DNA of 64,000 bases from JALOLG01 sp963776935 (GTDB lineage: Bacteria; Actinomycetota; Acidimicrobiia; Acidimicrobiales; Ilumatobacteraceae): positions 1 through 64,000 of the forward strand of contig CAVZOP010000011.1 in NCBI GenBank assembly GCA_963776935.1. Reading direction: 5' to 3'. Shown here piece by piece: positions 48,776 to 58,972 of this stretch. A model generated the notes under the pieces. It was not told where the DNA came from. It did no database searches and saw only the letters and a list, made by a program, of their open reading frames with translations. Position 1 is the stretch's first letter. Each line of letters opens with the position of its first letter. The position numbers were made by a program, and so were the translations under genes.

Positions 48776-50335
48776 TCAGGAGACGATGGTGCGGGACTGC
48801 TCGCGCAGGTACTGCTGCAGGTAGTACGGGCCGCCGCCCGCCTTGCCGGCGGTGCCCGAGCGCTTCCAGCCGCCGAACGGTTGCACGCCCGGCCAGGCGC
48901 CGGTCGTGGCTCCGGCGGCGCGGTTGACGTAGACGACGCCGGCCTCGATGCGATCGAGGAAGCGGTCGATCTCGGAGCTGTCAGTGGCGAACAGCCCGGC
49001 GGTCAGCCCGAACGGCACGGCGTTGGCCCGTTCGAGCGCCTCGTCGAGCGAGGCGACGGAGCGCACGGCGATGAGCGGAACGAACAGCTCGGTGTCCCAG
49101 ATCATCGAGTCGTCGGGTACCCGGACGACGGTGGGCGCGAGGAAGTTGCCACGGGCGAGGTCGCCATCGGTGAGGCGGGTCCCGCCGCACAGCACCTCGC
49201 CCGTCAGCCTGGCGTCGGCGACGACCTGCTCATAGCGCTCGACCGCGGCCTCGTCGACGACCGGTGAGAGGAACCCGTCGCGCTCGAGCGGACCGGCCAG
49301 CGGGATCGCCGCGGCGCGGGCGACGAGCCGATCGCAGAACTCGTCGACGAGCGACTCGTGGACGAAAACCCGCGAGGCGGCCGAGCACTTCTGGCCTCCG
49401 AACCCGAATGCTGATCGGGCCGTGCCCTCGACCGCCAGCGCGAGGTCGGCCGTCGAGGCGACGATCACCGGGTTCTTGCCACCCATCTCGCAGATCGCGG
49501 GGCGCGGGTGGGACGCCGAGAAGGCGTGGATGATCGACATCCCGACGCCACTCGACCCGGTGAACGTGAGCCCGCCGAGACGGTTGTCGCCGACCAGCGC
49601 CGCGCCGGCCTGGTCGCCCGCTCCGGTCACGAGGTTGACGGCGCCACGCGGCACACCGCCGTCGACGAACGCGTCGTAGATCAGGTGGCCGCACAACGAG
49701 CCGATCTCGGACGGCTTGATCACGACCGTGTTGCCGGCTACCAGCGCGGCCCCCGCCGGCCCGGCCACGAGCGCGGCCGGGTAGTTGAACGGCGCGATCA
49801 CGCCCCAGACCCCGTACGGACGCATCACGTCGCTCGTCGCCTCGGCCTCGCTGAACCGCTGCATCGGCACGTCGAAGCCGTCGTGCTCGACCATCGCGTG
49901 CGTGTAGTAGCGGATCAGATCGGCCGCTTCTTCGACCTCGCCGAGTGCCTCGAGGCGGTTCTTGCCGTTCTCCCACGCCATGTGCGCGGCGTGCTCGACG
50001 CTGCGCTCGGAGATCAGGTCGGCGACGCGATCGAGGATCGCCACCCGGTCCCGCCAGTGTGTGGTCGACCACGAGTCGAACGCCTCGGCGGCGGCGGTCA
50101 CGGCATCGTCGACGTCGGCGGCCGCGGCTTCGGCGAACACCCCGACGACCACCTCGCGGTCGATCGGCGAGCGGGTGGCGAACGTGTCGTCACACACGCT
50201 CTCGTCCATCCCGATGCGGAGCGGGTGGAACGCCCCGAGCCCGTACCGCGCGGTTTCGACGGCGGCGTCGTACGACGCCTGCAACTCGTCGTCGTCCGCG
50301 GAAAGCGTTGCGTAGGTGACACGGAAAGCGACCAT
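48776..50335 (-). CDS. aldehyde dehydrogenase (pyrroline-5-carboxylate dehydrogenase-like)
   Basis: The protein has 519 residues. The NAD-binding segment GVIAPFNYPAALVAGPAGAA with NTVVIKPSEIGSLCGHLIYD, TFTGSSGVGMSII, the general base Glu in AICEMGGKNPVIV and the nucleophile Cys in GFGGQKCSAASRVFVHESLV are all present. The N-terminal FRVTYATLSADDDELQASYD and IDREVVVGVFAEAAAADVDD resemble 1-pyrroline-5-carboxylate dehydrogenases, as does the C-terminal QPFGGWKRSGTAGKAGGGPY. It oxidises an aldehyde with NAD(P)+, possibly glutamate semialdehyde or a related amino-aldehyde. It is divergent from the aminotransferase gene, with 166 bp between starts. The ATG at MVAFRV was chosen because codons above it look non-coding. 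Confidence 0.9.
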   Translation of the reverse strand: MVAFRVTYATLSADDDELQASYDAAVETARYGLGAFHPLRIGMDESVCDDTFATRSPIDREVVVGVFAEAAAADVDDAVTAAAEAFDSWSTTHWRDRVAILDRVADLISERSVEHAAHMAWENGKNRLEALGEVEEAADLIRYYTHAMVEHDGFDVPMQRFSEAEATSDVMRPYGVWGVIAPFNYPAALVAGPAGAALVAGNTVVIKPSEIGSLCGHLIYDAFVDGGVPRGAVNLVTGAGDQAGAALVGDNRLGGLTFTGSSGVGMSIIHAFSASHPRPAICEMGGKNPVIVASTADLALAVEGTARSAFGFGGQKCSAASRVFVHESLVDEFCDRLVARAAAIPLAGPLERDGFLSPVVDEAAVERYEQVVADARLTGEVLCGGTRLTDGDLARGNFLAPTVVRVPDDSMIWDTELFVPLIAVRSVASLDEALERANAVPFGLTAGLFATDSSEIDRFLDRIEAGVVYVNRAAGATTGAWPGVQPFGGWKRSGTAGKAGGGPYYLQQYLREQSRTIVS

Positions 50336-50391
50336 GGGGCGGCAGTTTCGCACGATCGCGACGGATACCCTGGTCGAAGCGCTCCGTCCAG

Positions 50392-50420
50392 GTGACACTG
50401 TGGAACAGCTGTGCCAGAAT
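50392..50420 (+). promoter_or_regulatory. candidate sigma-70-type promoter for the aminotransferase
   Basis: GTGACA (50392-50397) and CAGAAT (50415-50420) are separated by exactly 17 nt, matching the -35 and -10 consensus at five and four of six positions. The start codon of the class III aminotransferase lies about 80 nt downstream, with AGGGAG just before it. Between the boxes lies the partly palindromic AACAGCTGT. Confidence 0.4.
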
Positions 50421-50501
50421 GACGGTCAGCTCGGCAGCGCTGCGCCAACCACACTCGGAGACGCGCCCCCGAGATTTCCCAATGACTGCAGGGAGTTCAG
50501 G

Positions 50502-51797
50502 ATGACCTCGATCACCAGCGACGACCTCGCGACGCTCGCCGAGCCGCGGATCGTCACCGAGTTGCCCGGCCCCGCCGCCCGTGCGGTCATCGAACGCGAC
50601 GAACGCGTCACGAGTCCGTCGCTGACGCGGGTGTACCCGCTCGTGGTCCGGCGCGGCGCCGGCTGCATCATCGAAGACGTCGACGGCAACCGATTCCTCG
50701 ACTTCAACGCCGGCATCGCGGTGACGGCCGCCGGGCACGCCCATCCGAGCGTGAACGCCGCCATCCACGCCCAGGTCGACGACGTCCTCCACTACTGCTC
50801 CAGCGACTTCTACCTGCCTGCCTACGCCGACATCTGCGAGCGGCTCGCCGCCAGCGCGCCGATGCAGCCGGCGAGGGTGTTCCTGGCCAACTCAGGAACG
50901 GAAGCCGTCGAAGGCGCGATCAAGCTGGCTCGCCACTCCACCGGGCGGCCGAACGTGATCGCGTTCTTCGGCGGCTTCCACGGCCGCTCGCTCGGCAGCC
51001 TCTCGCTCACCGCGTCGAAGTCGCGCCAGCGCGGCGGGTTCGGCGCCATGTTGGGCGGCAGCTTCCACGCCCCGTACGCCGGCCAGGCCGAGGTCGACGG
51101 CGCCGCCTACATCGAAGAGGTCCTGTTCAAGCGGCTCACCGAGCCCAACGACGTGGCGGCGATCTTCGTCGAGCCGATCCAGGGTGAGGGTGGCTACATC
51201 GTCCCGCCGCCGGGCTGGCTCGGCGAGCTGCGGGAGCTGTGCGACCGGCACGGGATCCTGCTCGTGATGGACGAGGTACAGAGCGGCATCGGTCGCACCG
51301 GGAAGATGTGGGCGTGCGAGCACGAAGGCGTGGTGCCGGACGTGATCTGCGCCGGCAAGGGTCTGGCGAGTGGGCTGCCGCTGTCGGCGCTGATCGCCAG
51401 GGCCGACATCATGGACTGGCCACCCGGGCGGCACGGCTCGACGTTCGGCGGCAATCCGGTCGCGTGCGCGGCCGCCGTCGCCACCTTCGACCTGGTCGAG
51501 GGCGGGCTGGCCGCCAACGCGGCCGCTGTCGGCGCCCACCTCCTCACCGGCCTCCGCGCCATGCAGACCACACACCCGGTGATCACCGACGTGCGCGGCC
51601 GGGGCTTGATGCTCGGCATCGACACGCCCGACCACGACACGGCCGAGGCACTCCAGTACGCATGCTTCGAGCGCGGGCTGCTCGTGCTGACCTGTGGTGA
51701 GCGGGCGATCCGCATGGCGCCGCCGCTGGTGGTGACGATCGAGCAGGCCGACGCGGCCCTCGCGATCCTCGCCGACGCGTGCGAATCTGTGTCATGA
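50502..51797 (+). CDS. class III pyridoxal-phosphate aminotransferase (GABA/amino-acid omega type)
   Basis: The protein has 431 residues. Key blocks are VYPLVVRRGAGCIIEDVDGN, FLANSGTEAVEGAIKLAR (cofactor phosphate), AFFGGFHGRSLGSLSLT, AAIFVEPIQGEGGYIVPPPG and LLVMDEVQSGIGRTGKMWA. DVICAGKGLASGLPLSALI carries the Schiff-base lysine near residue 286, and GRHGSTFGGNPVACAAA is the usual TFGGN block. It would move an omega-amino group from GABA, lysine, putrescine or a similar diamine to 2-oxoglutarate, giving a semialdehyde. Its stop overlaps the start of an ALDH7-type dehydrogenase (ATGA), so the two form one pathway step after step. The strong ribosome site AGGGAG sets the start. Confidence 0.9.
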   Translation: MTSITSDDLATLAEPRIVTELPGPAARAVIERDERVTSPSLTRVYPLVVRRGAGCIIEDVDGNRFLDFNAGIAVTAAGHAHPSVNAAIHAQVDDVLHYCSSDFYLPAYADICERLAASAPMQPARVFLANSGTEAVEGAIKLARHSTGRPNVIAFFGGFHGRSLGSLSLTASKSRQRGGFGAMLGGSFHAPYAGQAEVDGAAYIEEVLFKRLTEPNDVAAIFVEPIQGEGGYIVPPPGWLGELRELCDRHGILLVMDEVQSGIGRTGKMWACEHEGVVPDVICAGKGLASGLPLSALIARADIMDWPPGRHGSTFGGNPVACAAAVATFDLVEGGLAANAAAVGAHLLTGLRAMQTTHPVITDVRGRGLMLGIDTPDHDTAEALQYACFERGLLVLTCGERAIRMAPPLVVTIEQADAALAILADACESVS

Positions 51798-53316
51798 GTG
51801 TTCCCACCACCGAGGCGTTGAGCGCCCACGTCGACCGCATCCTGGACGCGTGCGGGGCGAAGATCACCGACGGCGACCAGTCAGGCCCGCACGCCGATCA
51901 CCGGTGGGTCGCTCGGCCCGGCCGGATCGGCCGGCGACGTCGCCGGCGCGGTGGACAAGGCGATGACGGCGTTCGAGACGTGGCGCGAAACACCGGGGCC
52001 CGTACGCGGAGCGACGGTGCGGCGGCTCGGTGAGCTCCTGCGCGAGCACAAGACCGAGCTCGGCGAGCTGGTGTCGATCGAGACCGGCAAGATCCGCTCG
52101 GAGGGCCTCGGCGAGGTCCAGGAGATGATCGACATCTGCGACTTCGCGGTCGGCATCTCACGCCAGCTGCACGGTCTCACGATCGCCAGCGAGCGTCCCG
52201 GCCACCGGCTGATGGAGTCGTGGCACCCGATGGGTCCGGTCGCCGTCATCACGGCGTTCAACTTTCCCGTCGCGGTGTGGTCGTGGAACGCCGCCCTGGC
52301 GCTCGTGTGCGGCGATCCGGTGATCTGGAAGCCGAGCGACAAGACCCCGCTCACGGCGGTCGCGTGCGGCGCCTTGTTCGAGCGGGCCGCCGCCGAGACC
52401 GACGCGCCCCAGCACCTCAACCAGGTGTTGCTCGGCGGTGCCGAGGTCGGTGCCGCACTCGTCGCCCACGAGGCGGTGCCGATCGTGTCCGCCACCGGCT
52501 CCACCGCGATGGGGCGCCGGGTGGCGCCGGTCGTGGCCGGTCGCTTCGCCCGATCGATCCTCGAGCTGGGCGGCAACAACGCGGCGATCATCGCCCCGTC
52601 CGCCGATCTCGACCTGGCGCTGCGCGGCATCGTGTTCTCGGCCGCGGGCACGGCGGGCCAGCGCTGCACGTCGCTGCGCCGCCTGATCGTCCACCGCTCG
52701 ATCCACGACCAGCTCGTCGAGCGCATCGGTCGCGCCTACGCCTCGCTGCCGATCGGCGATCCGCTCGCCGACGGCACGCTGGTCGGGCCCGCTGATCGAC
52801 GCCGCGTCGTACGACCGCATGCAGGCCGCGCTGGCGACCGCCGGCGACGACGGTGGCAAGGTCGTGGCGGGCGGCGAGCGTGCCCTCGCCGACGAAGCCG
52901 CCGAGGCGTACTACGCCCGTCCCGCCATCGTGGCGATGCCGGCGCAGACCGACATCGTCCGCACCGAGACGTTCGCACCGATCCTCTACGCGCTCGCCTA
53001 CGACGACCTCGACGAGGCGGTCGCCCTCCACAACGGCGTGCCGCAGGGTCTGGCGTCGAGCATCTTCACCACCGATCTGCGCGAGGCCGAGCGGTTCATG
53101 GGCCCCGCAGGGAGCGACTGCGGCATCGCCAACGTCAACATCGGACCGTCGGGCGCCGAGATCGGCGGCGCCTTCGGTGGCGAGAAGGAGACTGGCGGCG
53201 GCCGCGAGTCCGGATCCGACGCCTGGAAGGCCTACATGCGCCGGGCGACGAACACCGTGAACTACTCGAGCGCCCTCCCCCTCGCCCAAGGCGTCCAATT
53301 CGACATCGACACCTGA
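51794..53316 (+). CDS. ALDH7-type aldehyde dehydrogenase (aminoadipate/piperideine-6-carboxylate-like), two frameshifts
   Basis: The protein has about 506 residues after correction. VAVITAFNFPVAVWSWNAAL and VIWKPSDKTPLTAVACGALF are followed by VSATGSTAMGRRVAPVVAGR, the Glu in SILELGGNNAAI and the Cys in AAGTAGQRCTSLRRLIVHRS. The C-terminal NVNIGPSGAEIGGAFGGEKE and TGGGRESGSDAWKAYMRRAT are diagnostic for the ALDH7 (antiquitin/AmaB) branch, which oxidises aminoadipate semialdehyde from lysine breakdown. Single extra bases occur near 51884 (before ARTPITGG) and near 52789 (GPLIDAASYDRM). The start overlaps the aminotransferase stop. Together the pair fits transamination of a diamino compound followed by oxidation of the semialdehyde. 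A dispersed palindrome follows after 3 nt. Confidence 0.87.
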
Positions 53317-53319
53317 CCA

Positions 53320-53382
53320 CCCCACCGTTCTGTCTGCCCCATCCGAAGCGAGCGCTCATCTGAGGCAGACAGAACGGTGGGG
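53320..53382. repeat. dispersed palindrome, copy 7
   Basis: CCCCACCGTTCTGTCTGCC (53320-53338) and its exact complement (53364-53382) form 19-bp arms. The loop retains GCTCATCTGA from the consensus but has lost the matching CTCAGA on the left side. It begins 3 nt after the ALDH7 stop and precedes the DNA ligase start by 30 nt on the same strand. Confidence 0.8.
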
Positions 53383-53412
53383 GTGGGGCAGACTGGGGTG
53401 GGTGAGCTCGAC

Positions 53413-54483
53413 ATGACGTTGCCGTTGGACCCGCCGATCAAGCCGATGCTGGCGAAGCTCGCGCGCGCGATCCCGCCCGGCGACGGGTGGCTGTACGAGC
53501 CGAAGTGGGATGGCTTCCGGTGCATCGTGTTCCGCGACGGCGACGACATCCAGCTCGCCAGCCGCAACGAGAAGCCGTTCAACCGTTACTTCCCCGAGCT
53601 CCTCGAGCCGCTCCTCGAGCGACTGCCCGACCGGTGCATCGTCGACGGTGAGATCGTGGTGCCCGACCGCGATGGCCGCGGCCTGAACTTCGACGCGTTG
53701 CTGCAGCGGATCCATCCCGCCGCGTCGCGCGTCCGAATGCTGGCGGTGGAGACGCCGTCGTCGTTCGTGGCGTTCGACCTGCTGGCCCTCGGCGACCGGG
53801 CGTTGCTCGACTCGACGTTGCGCGAGCGGCGAAAGCTCCTCGAGACGGAGCTGCGCTATGGCGCTCCCGTGTTCCTCACACCGTCGAGCACCGACCGAGC
53901 CGTCGCCGAGTCGTGGTTCTCGACGTTCGAGGGGGCCGGGCTCGACGGCGTCGTCGCCAAGCGCCTCGACGACGTCTACACGCCCGACAAGCGCACGATG
54001 GTGAAGGTCAAGCACGAACGCACCGCCGACTGCGCGGTGGCCGGCTACCGCATCCACAAGGACGGCAAGGGGGTCGGCTCGCTGCTGCTCGGCCTCCACG
54101 ACGCCGACGGTCGCCTGCACCACGTCGGCGTCGCCGCGGCGTTCACCGTCGCGTTCCGCAGCGAGCTCCTCGACGAGCTCGAGCCGCTCACCCACGACGC
54201 CCTCGACGGTCATCCGTGGCGCGACTGGGCCGAGATCGAGGCACACGCGGACGGCCGGATGCCCGGCGGGGGCAGCCGCTGGAACGCCGGCAAGGACCTG
54301 TCGTGGGTGCCGATCCGCGTCGAACGGGTCGCCGAGGTGACGTTCGGCCAGCTCGAGGCGGGCCGCTTCCGCCACGGCGTCCAGTTCCAGCGCTGGCGCC
54401 CGGACCGCACGCCGGAGAGCTGTGGCTACGACCAGCTCGACGTCGCCACGCCGGTCCGTTTCGAGGAGTTGCTGGCGACCTGA
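53413..54483 (+). CDS. ATP-dependent DNA ligase (LigC/LigD ligase-domain type)
   Basis: The protein has 356 residues. Motif I EPKWDGFRCIVFRDGDDIQL carries the AMP-accepting lysine near residue 31. RNEKPFNRYFPEL, DGEIVVPDRDGRGLNFDALL (motif III region), SFVAFDLLALG, AGLDGVVAKRLDDVY (motif IV) and MVKVKHERTADCAVAGY (motif V) are all visible. An OB-fold domain with GKDLSWVPIRVERVAEVTF and FQRWRPDRTPESC follows. The protein is a stand-alone ligase of the size of mycobacterial LigC, used in repair rather than replication. No Ku gene is nearby. The ATG at MTLPLDPP was preferred; a GTG five codons earlier is possible but overlaps the palindrome flank. Confidence 0.92.
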   Translation: MTLPLDPPIKPMLAKLARAIPPGDGWLYEPKWDGFRCIVFRDGDDIQLASRNEKPFNRYFPELLEPLLERLPDRCIVDGEIVVPDRDGRGLNFDALLQRIHPAASRVRMLAVETPSSFVAFDLLALGDRALLDSTLRERRKLLETELRYGAPVFLTPSSTDRAVAESWFSTFEGAGLDGVVAKRLDDVYTPDKRTMVKVKHERTADCAVAGYRIHKDGKGVGSLLLGLHDADGRLHHVGVAAAFTVAFRSELLDELEPLTHDALDGHPWRDWAEIEAHADGRMPGGGSRWNAGKDLSWVPIRVERVAEVTFGQLEAGRFRHGVQFQRWRPDRTPESCGYDQLDVATPVRFEELLAT

Positions 54484-54499
54484 CGACCGGTGAGCTCGG

Positions 54500-56375
54500 T
54501 CAACCGCCGGGGGCCGACGTCGGCGTCGTGTCGCCGACGGCCGGCACCGACGTTGCGGTCGCCACGGTCGTGGTCGAAGCGTTGGGGTCGACCAACACCG
54601 TCACGACCGGCGCCGAGCCGGGTCGTGCCGCCCTCGTCGTCGGCGAGCGACCTCGAAGCTGCTCGTGGCGCCCGTGAGCGCGCCGGTGGCCGTCACCACG
54701 CTGAGCTGAACCGTCCACGTTCCGGAGTCGTCGAGCGGGATGCCGTCGGACGCCCGCAGCAACGCGGCGCCGATACCGGTGAGGTTCGGGATCGACTGCT
54801 CGACCGGCGGCGCTGACGAGCCGACCGGCGGAACGAACAGCAGCACGAGGTTCGAGATCTGCTCGGGGGCCATGACCTCGACCCGGATCCCGTTGCGACC
54901 GACGCTGCGCCGGGTGTGACCTTGACGTTGATGTCGATCCCGGTGGTCTCGTCGACGAACGGCACGGTCACCGGGTAGGTGGCGTTGTCGGTCTCGACGA
55001 TCCGCGGCGGCGTCAGGGCGAGCAGCCAGCCGCTGAGCATCAACACCACGACCCCGATCGCCGCCTCGGCGCTGAACGCCCGGCGGAAGCGGTCGGCGAG
55101 CGGGACGGTCATCTCCTGCGCTCTGGCGAGACGCGCCGACACCATCTGGCGGGCGGTGACCGCCACGAAGACCATCGCCGCCACGGCGACCGCCTTCAGC
55201 AACAACACCCGTCCGTGGCTGCTGCTGAACAGCGAGCCGCCGTCGAGACGGATGAGCTGGATGACGCCGGTGATGATGGTGCCGAGGATCGCCGGCAGCG
55301 AGATGCGGCTGAAGCCGCGCACCGCCTGCACGAGGTCGTCGTCGCCAGGACCCGCCAGCACGACGCGGGCGACGAGCGCCACCCCGCCGACCCACACCCC
55401 GGCGGCGAGCGCGTGGCCGATGCTGGCGAGCACGCCGATCAGCGGCAGGTCGCCCCCCGTCCGGCTCAGCCCGACGGCCACGATGGCGAGCAAGGGGATG
55501 CCGAACGCCGGCAGCTGTGTCGTCGGGTCGATGACGCGCTCCGGACGCATGACGACCCAGCCGGTGGCGATCACGAGGACCAGCCGGGCGATCGCCGCCC
55601 GGCCCGGCCAACCGGCATCGGCGAGGTCGAACCACGCCGACGGGTTCAGCGACGCACCGAGCGAGCGACCGGTCTCGTCGGCGGTGAAGGCGACGAGGAA
55701 CAGCACCGTGCCGACCAGTGCCAGCGCCCACATCGAGCGCAGGAACCGGACCGTGATCACGTACTCGGGGCCCTCGGGCCAGGCGACTCCGATCAGCACG
55801 AGGGCGCCGAAGATGACCAGGATGCCGAGCGTCGACAGCACCCGGCCCAGCCACTCGGCCCCGCCGGTGCTGCCCTTGTCGTCGCTGGCGGTCGTCGTGG
55901 GAGCCGCGGCGAGGGTAGGGGTCGGCGCCGTCATCCGCGGCCGGCTCGGTCTCGGTCGGTGCCGGGTCGTTCTGCACGGAGAACGCGAATCGGCCGTCGG
56001 TGATCGGGTTGATCGAGCTCGTCGCGCAGGGACCACGCCACGGTGCAACCGCCGCGCGGCAGCGGGGTGAGGATCTCGACCGTCACGACGCGCTCGTCGT
56101 CGTCGCTGAGCTGCGGGACGCCAGTGTTCTGGGGTTGGGTGTCGCACGAGACGGCGGCGGTGAGCGCGTCGTCGGCGCCGAGCTCGCGGGTGAACGTGAA
56201 CACGAGCTCGCGCCGGCGACGCGCCAAGGGTGTCGCCGTCGGCGGGCGAGACGCTGCTCAGCGAGTTCGCGACCTCCTCCTGGGCGGCGGCCGTCAACGG
56301 GGCGGCGACCGCGAACGCGATGGCCGCCGCACAAGCGAGCAGCAACCGCGCCGGAACATCGGTTCGGACCTTCAC
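54500..56375 (-). CDS. CopC-CopD fusion, copper resistance membrane protein, about five frameshifts
   Basis: From GTG, the signal peptide (ARLLLACAAAIAFAVAAPLT, then AAAQ) leads to a CopC-like cupredoxin domain. That domain carries SLSSVSPADGDTL, LVFTFTRELGADDALTAAVS and PLPRGGCTVAWSLRDEL. After a Pro/Ala linker, eight hydrophobic helices form the CopD domain, with LGRVLSTLGILVIFGALVLI, GHALAAGVWVGGVALVARVV and SHGRVLLLKAVAVAAMVFVA. A second extracellular beta domain follows (MAPEQISNLVLLFVPPVGSS). The frame must change near 56220, 55990, 55930, 54905 and 54650. CopCD proteins bind copper outside and move it across or sense it in the membrane. The usual N-terminal His copper ligand of CopC is not apparent after the signal cut, so metal binding is uncertain. 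The gene diverges from dnaX. Confidence 0.8.
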
Positions 56376-56483
56376 CGCCGAACACGGTAGCCAGGGGCGG
56401 GTCCACCATTCCGCCATCGGCGACGTGACGGCCCGGCGGACCCGGGCCAGCGCCGACACACCCCCTGGGTAGGCTCGGCACCG

Positions 56484-58269
56484 ATGGCCACCCAGTCGCT
56501 GTATCGCCGCTATCGGCCACGTCGCTTCAGCGAGCTCAAGGGGCAGGATCACGTCGTGCGCGGCGCTGCGCGACGCGGTCGCCAGTGGACGCGAAGGCCA
56601 GGCGTACCTGTTCTCCGGACCGCGCGGCACCGGCAAGACGTCGTCGGCGCGCATCCTCGCCAAGGTGCTCAACTGCGAGCGACCGGTCGACGGCGAGCCG
56701 TGCTGCGAGTGCGAGTCGTGCCTCGCCGTCGAGCGCGGGGTCAGCTACGACGTCCACGAGCTCGACGCGGCGAGCAACAACGGGGTCGACGCGATCCGCG
56801 ACCTCATCGAGAAGTCGGCACTCGGCACACCCGGGCGGCACAGGGTGTACATCCTCGACGAGGTGCACATGCTCTCGCGGGCGGCCGAGGCGGCGCTGCT
56901 GAAGACGCTCGAGGAGCCACCGCCGCACGTCGTGTTCGTGCTCGCCACCACCGACCCGCAGAAGATGAGCGAGACGATCCGCAGCCGCACCCAGCACCTG
57001 CAGTTCCACCTCCTGCCGGCCGACACACTCGCCGAGCACGTGCGGTGGGTCGCCGCCGATGCCGGGCTCGAGCTCACCGACGCGGCGATCGAGGCCGTGC
57101 TCACCCAGGGCGGCGGGTCGGCGCGCGACACCTTGTCGGCGCTGGAGCTGATGGCCTCCACGGGCGGCGATGTGTCCGACGTGATCGACCTCGACGAGTT
57201 CGTCCAGGCGATGATCGACCACGATCCGGGCCGCGTGCTCACCGCCATGGCGCACGCCGTCGGTCTCGGCCGCGATCCCCGCACGCTCACCGAGGAGCTG
57301 GTCCGGCACCTCCGCAACGGGTTCCTGTCGCTGATGGCACCCGAGCTCGTACAGCTCCCCCAGCACCGAGTCGACCAGGTCGCGGCGCAGTCACAGCAAC
57401 TCGGTGCGGCGGCGCTGGTGCGGGCGATCGAGACGTTGGGATCGGCACTGGTCGAGATGCGGCACGCACCCGACCCACGGATCCTGGTCGAAGTCGCCCT
57501 CGTGCAGCTCACCCACGAAGATGCGTCCGGCGATCTGGGCGCGCTCACGGCCCGGCTCGAACGGCTCGAGCAAGCGGTCAGGGCCGGCGGCGGTGCGCCG
57601 GCCTCCGGTCAGTCACCTGCCGCCGCCCCGGTCGATCCAGGCACGGGCCGGGCGGTACTCGGCGGGCGGGCACAGCGCCCCGCGTCGGCGCAGCCGGCGC
57701 CGGCGCCGAGCGGTCCGACGGCTGCACCGACCACGGCATCGGCAGCGCCGGAATCCACCGGATCCGGCTCGCCCGCCACGACGGTTCCCGACGCGTGGGA
57801 GGCCACCGTGAAAGCGGGTCTCAAGCCGTTCGTCCGGGCGCTGTACTCGGCGGGGTCGTTCACCGGGAACGACGGGGCGACCTGGCACTTCAGCGTCCCC
57901 AACGCCGCCCACGGCAAGAAGTGCGCCGAGCACCGCGCCGACGTCGAGGCGGCGCTGTCGGCGGCGGTGGGGTCACCCATCACGATCGTGATCGGTGAGG
58001 GGGCCAACGACGATCCCGATCACCCACCGTCGCGCAGCGTCACGCCTCCGGTCGCCGCGTCGGCGTCGCCAGGCGCGGCCGCCGGTTCGGTGCCGTCACC
58101 GGCGGCCGGCGGCGCGTCAGCCGATGCGCCGAGCTCGGCAGCCGCCGACGACGAGCCGTTCGATCCCGACGAGCTGACCGACGCCCCACCCGAGTCCGTG
58201 CTCACGCCGATCGACCGGCTGGCGCAGGCGTTCCCGGGTTCCGAGCTCGTCGCCGACGACCGCGACTGA
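56484..58269 (+). CDS. dnaX: DNA polymerase III gamma/tau subunit, one frameshift near the start
   Basis: It is the clamp-loader motor of the replisome. The N-terminus SLYRRYRPRRFSELKGQDHV is canonical. One extra base near 56562 then shifts to ALRDAVASGREGQAYLFSGP. Walker A RGTGKTSSARILAKVLNC, the four-cysteine zinc module (CERPVDGEPCCECESC) and DEVHMLSRAAEAALLKTLEE follow. The SRC motif region here reads ETIRSRTQHLQFHLLPADTL, with Thr in place of Cys. The rest is a Pro/Ala-rich tau linker and a C-terminal domain (PFVRALYSAGSFTG). Corrected length is about 594 residues. The break lies at the 5' end, not at a gamma/tau slippage site, so it is not programmed frameshifting. recR follows after 21 nt. 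Confidence 0.92.
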
Positions 58270-58290
58270 TCGACGGAGCGCACTCTCGCC

Positions 58291-58902
58291 ATGGCATCGA
58301 CGACCTACACCCAGCCCGTCCAAACCCTGATCGACGAGCTCGGCAAGCTGCCGGGCATCGGCCCCAAGTCGGCGCAACGGATCGCGTTCCACCTGTTGAA
58401 GCTGCCCGCCGACGACGCCAACCGGCTGGGCGACGCGATCCGCGAGGCCAAGGAGAAGGTGCGCTTCTGCGACATCTGCTTCAACGTCGCCGAGGGGGCG
58501 CTGTGCCCGATCTGCGCCGACGACCGGCGCGACGGCACCGTGCTCTGTGTCGTCGAGGAGTCGCGCGACATCGTCGCCATCGAGAAGACCGGCGAGTTCC
58601 GCGGGCGATACCACGTGTTGCTCGGGGCGATGAGCCCGCTCGAAGGCATCGGCCCCGATCAGCTGAAGATCCGCGAGCTGCTCACGCGGCTCGGGCCCGA
58701 GCAGATCGAGGAGGTGATCGTGTGCACCAACCCCAACACCGAGGGCGAGGTGACGGCGATGTACCTCGCCCGATTGCTCAAGCCGATCGGCGTGCGTGTC
58801 ACCCGTATCGCCAGCGGACTGCCCGTGGGTGGCGACCTCGAGTACGCCGACGAGCTCACGCTCGGCCGGGCGATCGAGGGCCGCCGCGTCCTCGACGGCT
58901 GA
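58291..58902 (+). CDS. recR: recombination mediator protein RecR
   Basis: The protein has 203 residues, intact. The helix-hairpin-helix LPGIGPKSAQRIAFHLLK, the zinc finger CDICFNVAEGALCPIC (four cysteines), the Toprim domain starting LCVVEESRDIVAIEKTGEF and the GLPVGGDLEYADELTLGRAI C-terminus are all standard. RecR works with RecO and RecF to load RecA on gapped DNA. It follows dnaX directly. The small ybaB/ebfC gene that often lies between dnaX and recR is absent, as only 21 nt separate them. Confidence 0.96.
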   Translation: MASTTYTQPVQTLIDELGKLPGIGPKSAQRIAFHLLKLPADDANRLGDAIREAKEKVRFCDICFNVAEGALCPICADDRRDGTVLCVVEESRDIVAIEKTGEFRGRYHVLLGAMSPLEGIGPDQLKIRELLTRLGPEQIEEVIVCTNPNTEGEVTAMYLARLLKPIGVRVTRIASGLPVGGDLEYADELTLGRAIEGRRVLDG

Positions 58903-58972
58903 CCCAATCAGTCGCTCGATCTGAGCCGAGGCGCGTGATCGGATCTGCCGCGATCTGAGCCGGGACGCGGCT

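Noticed and set aside
56484..56700. Programmed frameshifting in dnaX giving gamma and tau.
   Set aside because: The break lies within the first 30 codons, before the ATPase motifs. Known dnaX slippage sites lie after the ATPase domain, and no slippery A-rich run is present.
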